This document shows, piece by piece, positions 11,001-23,000 of a DNA stretch of 38,473 bases (position 1 is the first letter of the stretch; each line of letters starts with the position of its first letter). The DNA is from Branchiostoma floridae. Its lineage: Eukaryota; Chordata; Leptocardii; Amphioxiformes; Branchiostomatidae. The notes under the pieces were generated by a model. That model did not search any database. It saw only the letters and a program-made list of their open reading frames with translations, and had not been told where the DNA came from. The position numbers and the translations under genes are program-made. The stretch spans positions 1-38,473 of the forward strand of contig NW_023365717.1 in assembly GCF_000003815.2 (NCBI RefSeq), read 5' to 3'.

Positions 11001-14000
11001 TGACACACATATTCACACAAACACACAAAAGCAAGTGCGCGCGCACACACACACACACTCATTTACACAAACATGCATACATATATAGACTACAAAGGCC
11101 GACATTTGCTTTGGTGCAAATAAAGCATATTTCAGCCATACCTATTCCCATGCAACATTGGACTGTTCCAAGTCACCCCTGCGCAAAAATGGAACATTTT
11201 AACAGTTACTTATCCCAAAAAGGAAACTAATATTGTAAATTGATTCCAGGTCAAAACGGAGCTTGGTCAATATGCCCCGGGCCCATTTGGAAGAATATAC
11301 ACTTTCACAGGAGCCCCTTTGCATAACAAATTGGTTATTAGAATCGCGGCAGCTTCTATTTTTCCAAAAGTGAAAAAAAAGCATCGCACCTTCCATTCAG
11401 AAAATATTCATCATGAAATTACATGAAGCCATTCAACAATTTCCACTACAACGACTAGAAAGGCCGACATTTGCTTGAGAGCAAATGCAGCATATTTCAT
11501 CCATACCCCTTCCCACGCAACATTTGACTGTTCCAAATCAGCCCTGCGCAATAATGGAACATCTTAACAGTACATTACCCCTTAAAGTGGACTAGTATTG
11601 TGACTTGATTCCAGGTCAAAACAGTGCTTGCTTCTATTTTTCAGGAAATGACAATAATCACACCTTCCATTCAGAAAATTTTCATCATGACTGAAAATTG
11701 TTGAATGTTTTAAAAAAGTATAAGCTGCTTGTGATGTGGGTACATTTATTATTGCAGTGAACTTTTTTTATTCAAGTAGAGCATACGATTTCATAATTAT
11801 CAAGCAGGTGCAGGTCCTGTGTAGTAGGAGCGTTTGTTTTCTTCAAGCTGTAAAACCGTTAAACTGTTTTACTTTGTATGCAATCAGCCATCGAGCCTAA
11901 TCTTATTTTAGTGTAACAACTTCCTGCCAGACCCGGAAGCTACGATTTAACCTTGTTCGAGGATTTCTTTTTGGAAGTCAGTCTGTTCATACCCTAGCGC
12001 TGAGAGTGTTTTATTGGGTAGAAACTCTGGCAGTTTAAAGTTACTTACAATTTGAATGTTCAAAGTGTATGTCAAACAACAACAGTACTAGAAACACCTA
12101 CATTTTGCTCTGGAGAAAATACAGCACTATTCTTTCCAGTCCAGTGATAGAAATGTGGCCACTATAGACAGGTGGTCGCTATAGAGAAAATGCTGATCTA
12201 TTGACTATGAGCAGAATACGTTACACATGATTTCAGTACACTGATCTTTACTCAAATAAACATTGCACAGGTAAGCCAATTGTTTAGAGGTACAATTAAG
12301 CTCAAATAATTCTGAAGAGAAATATTGATGAGAAAATATTCTGTCTAACTTATGATTACGTATCAAAACTAAACGCAAACTGTCTAACTAACGTACCTTT
12401 CGCCGACTTCATCAAAGGGCCGCGGGCTATCAATCAAACACGGCTGATGATTAGACTTAGAGTTTCAAACAGTCATGTGCCGTGTGCCAGTTGACAGCGA
12501 ACTTCAATTGCTACGTGATGTATTACATTGCTTGGACTTTCTTCCCACAGCGGTGCTTCTACAAAATATTTACACTGCCACACTGAGTCCCAGATGTTGC
12601 ATAGAATAGAATTTGACGCAGAACAGCGTTTTTGCCGGGTATTTTTCTTGTCCGTGGGTATATCAGCGAGGCGGTAAGGCAGGGTCTCAGGGTCAATATC
12701 AGACCGTCAAATAGCACGGCGGCTAACGGCGCAGCGAAGATACTAGTGCTATAAATAAGCGCTTCAACTTAGGATGGCAACCCGGACAATATTTAAAGCA
12801 TTGTTGAGCTGAATTAAGTTTATTGTTTATGAGGTTTTAGTTGTCTTTGAAGCTTTGACCCGAAACATTTTTACGTCAAACTGCTGAAAAGAAGTAAGTG
12901 ACTGCTACGATTATCGTAGATATGGCCCTAAAAAGCTGATAAAATAAGCTTTCTCAATAGCCTAAAATGCAAAAGCTTCCGGGGGCTTCGCCCCTGGACC
13001 CCGCCGGGACCTTCGGCGGCCCCCAGACCCCTGCCCGACGCTTTGAAAAAAAAACCTGGCGAGAAGTCTGTATAGCCTGAGTCTTCAAGTTACCGTATTG
13101 TGTGGTCCCGCTTATGAATATCAATTCGCCTTCGCTGATTGGCTGGATCATTAATTTTTCTACTATTTGATTTTGGACAGACGAGGACGATGTGGCACTG
13201 CACTCAAGTTTTTTGTAACTTATATTAACAATGCCACATACACGGTACAGACAGAAGGAAAGTCGTGTAAAGTGCCTTTCCCAAGGGCAAAACGTCAAGG
13301 GCAAGGTGGGAATCGAACTCAGGACCAAGGGTTCCGAGCCGAACGCTCTACCAGTTACGCCACGCCCGACGCCACGATCATTAATTGAATTAACTCTGCC
13401 TGCCGGCTAGACGCAGGTGCAGGTGTCGGCTACTTGGGGTGAACGTCCGAAAGGTCACGGCATGGAGAACAAAAGAAAACCAATTTCCCCTCAAAAAAGT
13501 ACTTTATGCCAAAAAATTTACTTGGGTCATTTTACCCCTATCCTAAGCCTATCTATACCAAATGTTAGGTCATTCACTTGTAATACCAGGGTACAGGGGG
13601 GCAAAATATGCCGTTATACGACCGTCAACAACAGTCGCACGGAGCTAACAGCGAAAATACCATCGCTAGCGCTCCAACTTTGGATGACAAACCGGACAAA
13701 AGTTATAATTACTGTTGAACTCAGTAACGGTAAAGTTTGTTTTTAGTTGCCTTTGACGGTTTGACCTGAAATACTGTTGTTACGCTAAACTCCTGAAGAG
13801 AAGTTAAGTGACTGCTGCAATTATCACAGAAATGCCCCTAAAAACTGATACAATAAGCCTTCTAAAAAGCCTAAAGTGCAAGAGTTTCAGGCGGGCTTGG
13901 CCTCCTGGGACCCCCAACGGGGCCCTGCCCCTGGACCCTGCCGGGCCGGGGCCTTCGGCGTTCTTCGGCGGCCTCCGAAAAAAAATTCTGGGAACACTGC

Positions 14001-17000
14001 AGTATATACGGAATCGTGGGGCCCCGCTTATGAATATTAAATAGCCTTGGCCCTCTTCGCGCACAGGCGTGGGCTCTGTGCGGGGTCACGGTAGGTCCCG
14101 TCATGAGGCCAAAAGAAAACAAATTTCCCCTCAGAAAAGTGCCAAAATAAATCATTTTAAAGTAGTGTATGTCAAAACTTTTACTTGGATCATTTTACCA
14201 ACTATCTAATGCCTATCTACACCAAATTTCAGGCCATTCCATTGTAAGACCTGGGTACAGGGGGCCAAAATATACCGTTTTGGTCAAAACATGACCTTTA
14301 AACCTCAATAAAATCATTTTAGAGGCAGATATGTACAAACAGAGAAAAAAGGCATAAAGGTATTGGCCCATTTTACTCTTGTGCTAAATTTCAGGTCATT
14401 CGGTATAGAAACGGCGGAGATAAATCACTTTGAAGATTTGACAGGAGAAAGAAAGAAACATTACGAACACAATATATTTCACCATACTATGTATGGCTAA
14501 AATATAATAAACACACATGATATATACACACTCATGTTTCAAGCTTTGATTTATTTTTAAATTGTAATAATCCATTGAAAGGGCGAAAACTGTACGTATG
14601 ATTAGCAAATTATTAAATTTATTTTAGTGACTGTATTTTGATCTACTTCCGCTTAATAAAGTAATTATATCGATAGTTATTGTCAAAATGTATGGATTGG
14701 TACTTACACCCACTCCTTTTTAGAAAAGAACAAGGCAACCTAGCTAATTCCCACATTGCAAGTTTCCTACAAGAGACATGATAACTAAGTAAATCAATGG
14801 TAAATTTTAAAAAAAGCATAGCGAATGTTTGAATTTTTAAAAATTATAAAACTTTTGAATTCCTCTTTTACTATATAGGTGATTACTGTTTTAAAAGTCA
14901 GATAGCTATAGCACCTAGAGTTCTATGTGATGATGGATATAATACACCGTAAACTAGCTTACTGGTCAGTGACATTAGTATGTTCCAGGACTCGTGAATC
15001 GGATCCACCCTGTGCCTGTTTGTCACCTGTTGTGATTAATTCGAGTGGAATGATATGAAATATCAGCTTGGCTAGAAATTATGTAGTAGTGTATACATAG
15101 TAATTATCCAATGAAGTATATGCAATATGAGAAATACATTTCCTAGTCCGATAAGCAAAAAATACAGGGTATTAATCAAAACTACACTATGAGCTGGACC
15201 TGCTTTCATTGACCACAATTGAAGTTTTGCACAATGTACAGCATTGGGGGTGGGTGCTGGAACACACAAAACTGTTATTGGACCAGTTCAGAAAAATTGC
15301 TCGCCTTTCCATTTTTTAATCTACTCACTTACTCACTCACTCACTCACTCACTCACTCACTCACTCACTCAGTCGCCAACTCACTCACCCTCTCACTCAG
15401 TCACTCAATCACTCACTCAATCACTCAACGACCCACTCACCCACTCACTCACCTACTCACTCGCTAACTCACTAGCTATCTCACTTACTCACTCACTAAT
15501 CAATTCTTCGTTTCCAGATGTTTACCATACGTCTATATAATAGGCCAACCCAAGTGTGGAACTACAGATATGTTCTACCGCATTGTTCAACACCCAGATG
15601 TTGTTAAAGGTAGGGGAAAAGAACCCCATTGGTGGACTCGACGTCGCTTCTATGCAGGTAAATATGACATTTCATTATATGCGATGAAGTCATAAAATTT
15701 ATTCGTCTTACCCCTACTTTAAGGGCGTGACTTTGGTTAGGTAGCATATCAAGCATTGTATACAAATTAGACCCGTATTACAAATTGTTTTTCTTGTTTT
15801 CGCTTACACCATATTTAAATACGACATTATAATGTATTGGATACTTAGATCAAACACAAGAAAATGTTTCTCCTTCAGGTTTTGACAAGTACCTAGATTA
15901 TTTCAATGAAGCGGCTCTGAAAATCGTCTCCCGGATTAAGAAAAGTTTGACATCTTCGGAACAAGAAATCGTGAATCACGACGTTATTACAGGTAGAAAT
16001 ATTTGACATGCCATCATACAGTCAATGCAAATAATCATCCAGATGGCAATAATATCTACACGCAATGCTATTTATATTTTACTCCATGTAATGAATATGC
16101 TTGAAATATATTGTTTTCAAATATCTATGGATGAAATATATTGTTTCCATATATTAGTCCAATACTTTAGGTATGGGTTGAAAATGTGTTGTTATGTTAA
16201 TTCATTTTAACTCTCTTATTTATTTTAGACGAGGCATTTTGGGGGCTATACCCTGCGTGTAAAAACGTGATAACCGCAAAATTTAGTGACAGATGATTCA
16301 GACATATTTCAGTATGTACAAAGTATCTTTATTATTAAACTACACTGACATATTTGCAAGCAAATACAGCGTGTTTCACCAATCTCCAAACCAACATTGA
16401 TATTTCAAAGAGTGAATTTTGAAACGCTTACACATGTGCGAGAATGAACTTTTTGCGTAAAATTATCAAGTTCAAAACACTTTCACTGAAAATCGTATTA
16501 AGCATATAATTCCCCTGGTACAAAAATCATTAAAAACATATAATTTATGTTCACCCGATCATAAATTACATGTGCTACACTTATTAAAGTGCAGATGAGG
16601 AAAACAATGGAGTTATAAAATTTCCTCATTTATTATGCAAATAAAGTTCTCATACCTGGAATCCTGATGAATATCCGAAATCGTATGACATAGCGAATAC
16701 GAAACGTTTCCAAGTAATTCCGGACAAATTTATGATACTTACTCAAATACGACGTATCATGTTAATCCGACCGATTCCGGTGCCGTATATGTCTCGGATA
16801 CAAGTTCTCAAATCCTTACAAATACGGCGGCGTATCTGGATAAATTCCAAATCATAGCCTTCTTGTTAAGTTAAAAACAATTTTATTGCAATCCATAACT
16901 GTGGTATGATTGAAAGACATCCTTTATTTTGAGAGAATCATTAATTTACGGTGCATTTTCCAAGACGAAGTGACAAGGGTTATTTTGCTTACCATGCTGT

Positions 17001-20000
17001 ACAGTAGAAGCCAGTGCCTCGACACTATGGGACAACGACCATTGGAGGCGGGAGCTGTGGGACACTAAGAACAATGAACCGCCCATTCTGGTGGCCAATC
17101 TGATCCGAGCCGTGCAGCCAAACGCCAGGTTTATCGTCACACTTAGGAACCCCACAGAGAGGTAAACGTTTTGGAAATATGTCCATCTGTGTAAGGTGGG
17201 GACACTTATCGTCTTTTCTAGAGGTAAAATTATTATCTAATATATCGGGTTGCATACTTCCTGATAGAACAGGAAAAATCAAAATCTGTACTGACTTGCA
17301 ATTTCTTGTCATAAAAGAATATGTGCTAGATATAGAGATTTACTTGCATCGTTTTCGAATAATTTATTGTAAATGTATTGGACTAAGCTCGAATAATTCC
17401 TTTGTCAAGTGGCAGAACTTAAGGTAAATGTAAACTTACAATACATTATACATCAGTATATAAAGGTAGACTTTAATAGCGACTAAAGGTAGCTGCTAAT
17501 CGTCTATTGAGTACAATAATAGCATGAATGCATTGTCAAAACAATATTGCCTCAAATATCAGCAAGGCCAAAGTTTGATACCAGGCACAGCCATCTGATG
17601 TGGCTGTAGCTTTTAAGTTAAAACAATTCGTAAAGATTAGGGCACATCGGATTTCGCCACATCGAGTTCAATGGCCTACCTGTTCAAACTCTACATTTGC
17701 CGTGGTAGGAACACATTTACCCTCAATAGGCTCCACTGATATAAAGGAAACAGGTGACTCAGGCTCTAAATCTAATGCCTGCTTTATCCTAATTTGGCGG
17801 GCGAGCTTCTCTATGGTGCCGACTTGCCCGGATCCACCCACGCCCCCCCCCCCCCCCCCCAATTTTCTTCCTTTGTTCACAATAACAGTTTTATTCATAT
17901 TGTCAGCATTGTGCCTTAACACAGGCGGTCATCTCCTTATGTGTACCACGTAGGATGATTTTTAGCACGCATGTTTAGTCAATTTGTCGAAGATGTTTGA
18001 CAAATTTTCGTGAATTTATCAGGCATTGGTGACTTTTCGTCGTGCAAATAAGCGAAGTATCTAAAGCTAAAGGCAATGCCCGCCGTACATGATTTCTTTG
18101 TCCTTCCGTTTTTAGGAGGCCATGTCTGCCCCTTTTTTTCTGAAAACGTTCGTTGCAAAAGTTGCGAATGAGTTGTACGTGCTAACAACGTACGATTGAC
18201 AAGTTGCTGTATGCAGGCCGTAATTACACGTGCTGCTTACGTACGGTTTCCTTACTTACTGTACTCGCTTTACGGGGCACGCGCGTCGCTCGCACTAACT
18301 CGTTCTCGTACGGGTGTGGGGGTGGTAGGTCAGTGAATCCAAAGCCCGAACGCAGAAAAAAGTTCTAAATCACTTAAAGAGCTACGACGTGTCTGCGTGC
18401 TCCCAAATCCGTCGGATTTCGTACCATCTCGCATTTGTTAATGAGATTGTACTATGTCTTGAACATGGACGAAGTCAGAACTGACTAACCCTGTAAAATG
18501 CTGGGTTGCGGGATATATGTCGGACATGAGTGGAGTGGACGGGAACACTGAAAACAATAATATCAACAGGAATGTGGTGATACACTAATCCGAAAACTAC
18601 CACAAGAGCTACAAAGTGAACAGACCAGTCTTATTCAACATAATACAATAATTTTGACAAAGCTGAAATCGGGCGAACCTCGGGCGAAGGGCGGCAAAGG
18701 CCTCCGAGTTTCAGACTGGAAACCTTCAGTCATGAAGAATATATAATCTCAAGCATCCAAACCTATAGCAAAATAAAATAGATAGCAAGTACTGTCTTCG
18801 TGTCCAATTGCCTTACATCATAAAAGGTACGCAGCTTTCTTAGGAAAGTTCATACAGAAGTCTTTATTATCTTATATTTCGGAACAAACTGTTTAGTAAA
18901 GATGAAAGTCCAAAAACAAAGGCACGTGTTCAACACAGGTGTCAAATTGATTAGGTGACTGTTAAAATTCTGCCGGAGCCCTCCCGAGCTCCCAGCGACA
19001 CCAGCACAACGCTCGCCCAAAGCACGCCAACCTTGTTAAAAGTCGGACGGAATATCGTACGGTTATTTCAGAAAGCCCGAACGAGTATGGCGCGAGGCAG
19101 AAGAGTTCGGGCAAAATCTAAAAATCTAAATGAATGTATTTAGTCTATTTCCATTGCATTTTGTCATTATTTGTTGAAAAAAAAAGGTTTTGTGAAAAAA
19201 TAATTCAAGGTGGTGAATATAATATCTTACATTTTATGACGTTATTTTGACGTCATTGATGTTGATATTGGCAACACAAGTTCGAACATCACCATGCTGT
19301 TATCTGCACTTGCTGTTACATTTTTGTAACAAAACTTGAAGTTTTCTGAGAATTTCCTTTTTGTCATGGGTCTGGCTAATGCAACTAAATTGATTACATC
19401 ATAATTACGTCATATTACGTCATCGTAACGTCAAACGTCTTTTCCTTGTACGGTAATATGTCGATATCATTTAAAAAATGGCGACGAAACAACACGTCGT
19501 TTAGGAGTTATAGTAGTATAGGAGTTAGGAGGGACCCAAACCCAAGTCCATGGATGACCATTAAAGCCCGGTCTGAATAGCGTTCAGCAAAAATAGATTC
19601 TGTGCGAACTTTGTACGCCTTTTTGAATGAAATAGTTTTGAAATAAAAGTTGGGCTTATCCTTAAAGATGACAAGTCTTAACTCTATTTTCAATCAATCA
19701 ATTTGATAACCCCGTTCCTCATGTTGAGAGCCGCATAAACATCAATAGACTAAGCTAATTCGTTTTTCAAAATCAGACATCCAGGTAAACAACATTTAAA
19801 TACAATTCAATCTCTACAGCTGGATAATTCCATACAAATACAGCTAATTAGAAAAAAATGGTTAACTATTAAACTATAAGCCCCACTACAGTTACAACCA
19901 AGATGCTAGAGGGGCAAAGCGTACAATCTGTCCCAACAACAAAGTAAGTAAAAGTCCCAACAGCTATCTACAATTATCTATCTATCATTAAAAATCATGA

Positions 20001-23000
20001 ACATGAATTTAACCTCAAAATTTGAAGCTGAGCTGCAGGACCGTAACCAGCCATTATTAAGCCCATTCCCGAACTAGATGTGACCCCTACCTATCGACCA
20101 AATATCATTAAGATCCATCTACAACATCTCGAGGTATCTTGTCTACAGTCAAACGCACTTGCCAACTTCAGCACCGTAGATAAAAGGCGGGTAAAGTATT
20201 TTCGTACTTAACCTTCCTCTCCACAACCGCTTCACACCTACTAGATATCGTGAAAATACACCAGCATCATCTTAAGTTATGCTGTTCACAAAGAAGCGCA
20301 CAGAAATACAAAGCACACTGCAGTGCAGTAGAAAAGTACTAGATATAAACCGTTTTCGAAGTTGGCCTTTCTTTCCACAGCCGCTAAGCACCTACCAAAA
20401 TCACAAATTCCACCAAAAATTCCATTTAAATTGCTCATTATATACTGTTGACCTACATAATAATACCCCCTTAGGAATAACCGAAAACATAGCCTTATTT
20501 TCGAAGGGAATTGACTTTCTCAATCTTGAGGTTTTCAGCTCCCATTACATTGGAATGATTGTCAGCTAGCTGGTTGGAATCTACGTATACAAGACTAATT
20601 TAAGGACTCTGATTTGGTAGTGATGTTTGCAGACTAGGTATAGAAATCGTAGAATAAAGCGAATGACAGTTAACAGACCACATAAGCATTTGACGGTTCG
20701 AAGTAATGTGCCCTTTTTATTCAAGTTGCCTTTGTGCAAAAGAAGGATATAGTGTTTGTAGGGTAATTTTGTCGCTTTGGTTTTGTGCTCCGCTCACTTA
20801 CGTAAGCAGGTCTGGTGCTTCGTTAATAAATCTATAAAGTGGAGTATAATACAAATACGAACGTTTGATTGATTAATTGACATTGACGCAGAAAAATGGA
20901 AATTATAATCAACCAATGTTAACATTCTATACTTTTCTTGCTATATTTATATACATACATACATAAATACAGTTTTCTTATCTCCTTACAGGTTGTACTC
21001 AGAGTATCTCTATTTCCGTCAACCTGAGAAGTCCGTGACCAATTTTCATGAGAGGGCTGTCACTCTTATCGACAACTTTAAAAACTGTCTCAGGAATTAT
21101 TCTGTTCGCTCATGTGCTTATAGGCGAACGAGTGAGAAGCGTGTCGAGGGAAACGTAAGTTTCATACCTAAAAAAAATCCACTACCTAGTTAGTTGTTTA
21201 TAACAATGTTGATTTCTTTGTCATTCCTTCCTTTCTTCTTCTTCTTTCAATCAAGACAGCCACCTTTATTTTGCTGATGATTATGCTACCTATAGTATGA
21301 AATATAGTAAATCAAACCAGTCCTAAAGGCATTGCGTGTTGACATTCAGCTTTGGCCTAAAGGAATTGCAACATCATTGCGCAAAAAAAACAATACGTTA
21401 AACAAATGCGGTAAGGAAATTATTGTAGTGAAGGTGTCTGAGTTACTCTAATAATGTTATATTTAGGAGAACTGAAACATTTCATAGTTTAAAACGCAAA
21501 TTGTATCCTTTTTTTTTTAAATTCCGTTCATCGCGTACATATCCGTCTGATTTACATGCAAACTATACCCACGCTGTTTTTTTTATACGGTATTCCTGCT
21601 CAAAAATATGTCAACAAGATATACCTTTATAAATCAAGAACAAGCTGCAGGTTGGGAGAATAAACCTACATGTTTCTTCCTAGCATTAAAATTTATCTGC
21701 AATATCAACAAGCCTGGCAATAAAAAGTGTTATTGTCATGGCGACGATGGGCTCTAAATAATTTTGAACATAAGAAAACTCAAATTGGGAATTGACTGAA
21801 AGTTACTGTCATGAAGACATATTATTCAGTAGTTCCAAGGCCTGGTCATAAAGATTGGACTTACATGCACTACTGCAGTCAGCTAGTAGATCTTTATGCA
21901 TACAAATATTTGTCGTTTAAAGATGGTTTAAACCTCTACTGTAATTAGTATAGGTATACTGTTACATAAACCCTTATCCTGCTGGCAATTTTCTAACCAA
22001 ATACCCCCCCTGTTCGTGGCTTTTTTTGGTTACTTTGCACCTAAGTAACCCTATAATGTTATACATCAATAGAAAGCTGAGAGTTTTTAAAACTGTATTG
22101 AAAGTTTTACCCTGAGTCTTAGAAATGATACGCAAGGGTAATAAATCAACACAACAAGTTATCTTTATATAATTTTGTATTATAATACCTGGATTTTATA
22201 AATAATCTTAGTATTAACACTAGAACATTCCTATGAAATCCTGACAATGTCAGAGCCACACATGCGGCAAAAAATACCCAGGTATCACTGCAGGTGAATT
22301 TATGACTAGGTATTGCCGTGGTGCTGAACAGGCTGTGCAATAGAATAATGTAACATATGTTCAGCTCCACTTGTCACTAATTTTTTGCCACATCCAGGCA
22401 CTCAATGAACTCCACAAAAGTGCAAGAGGTCGAATTTGCAGCTTAACAGCCTTTCCTAAGTCGTTTTCTGTAGCGTGGGGTGAATTTCCATAAAATTGGT
22501 AAAATTTACGTGCATGTCTTCTTTTCTGATGTTCAGCAGCATTACTTCACCATTCTTGCCCCAAATGGGATGTTCTGCTTTAGAATATGTAGGAAAAGGC
22601 TCCTTATACACTTGTAACCAAGTTAACTTTAAATTTATGCTTGCGCAGCCCCTATTGTAAGTTTTTTGGTACTGCAAAGTTAGAAATAACGTAAGCCCAA
22701 CCTTTTATTTCATGGTTCATTAGGTAGACAGTATTTCAACAGTCTTTTGTTGACCGGTGTAATTGTCATCAACTTTCAATGGAATTTCCAGAGTAGTAAT
22801 AAGTTAAGGTTTGTGTTGTTTCTTAACAGTTTGGCGTTGGTGTCACTGTTAGATTGACTAATTTCATTTCTGCAAAAGGTGTTAGATTACTTAGATTAGA
22901 ATAACCTAGTTCCCCCCTCCCCGGACGAATGAAACAGTCTAGTCTGGAATGTGGTGATGGAGTGATTACACACGTGGACTGAGATGTGTGTGTCAGTGTG

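Noticed and set aside
10777-11062. Cys-Val-rich minus-strand proteins
   Set aside because: They are translations of the (CA)n tract.
13300-13375. tRNA gene on the minus strand
   Set aside because: It has box A and B but no proper cloverleaf, and it is the head of a SINE with an 11-bp target duplication.
13804-14155. Pro/Gly/Arg-rich overlapping frames
   Set aside because: They come from the GC-rich block of the tandem duplication, and the other unit does not keep the frame.
15219-15540. Thr-His-Ser repeat proteins
   Set aside because: They are translations of the (ACTC)n microsatellite.
18180-19126. CpG-rich segment as a promoter or CpG island
   Set aside because: It lies in intron E, is patchy, contains transposon-like repeated words and has no associated first exon.
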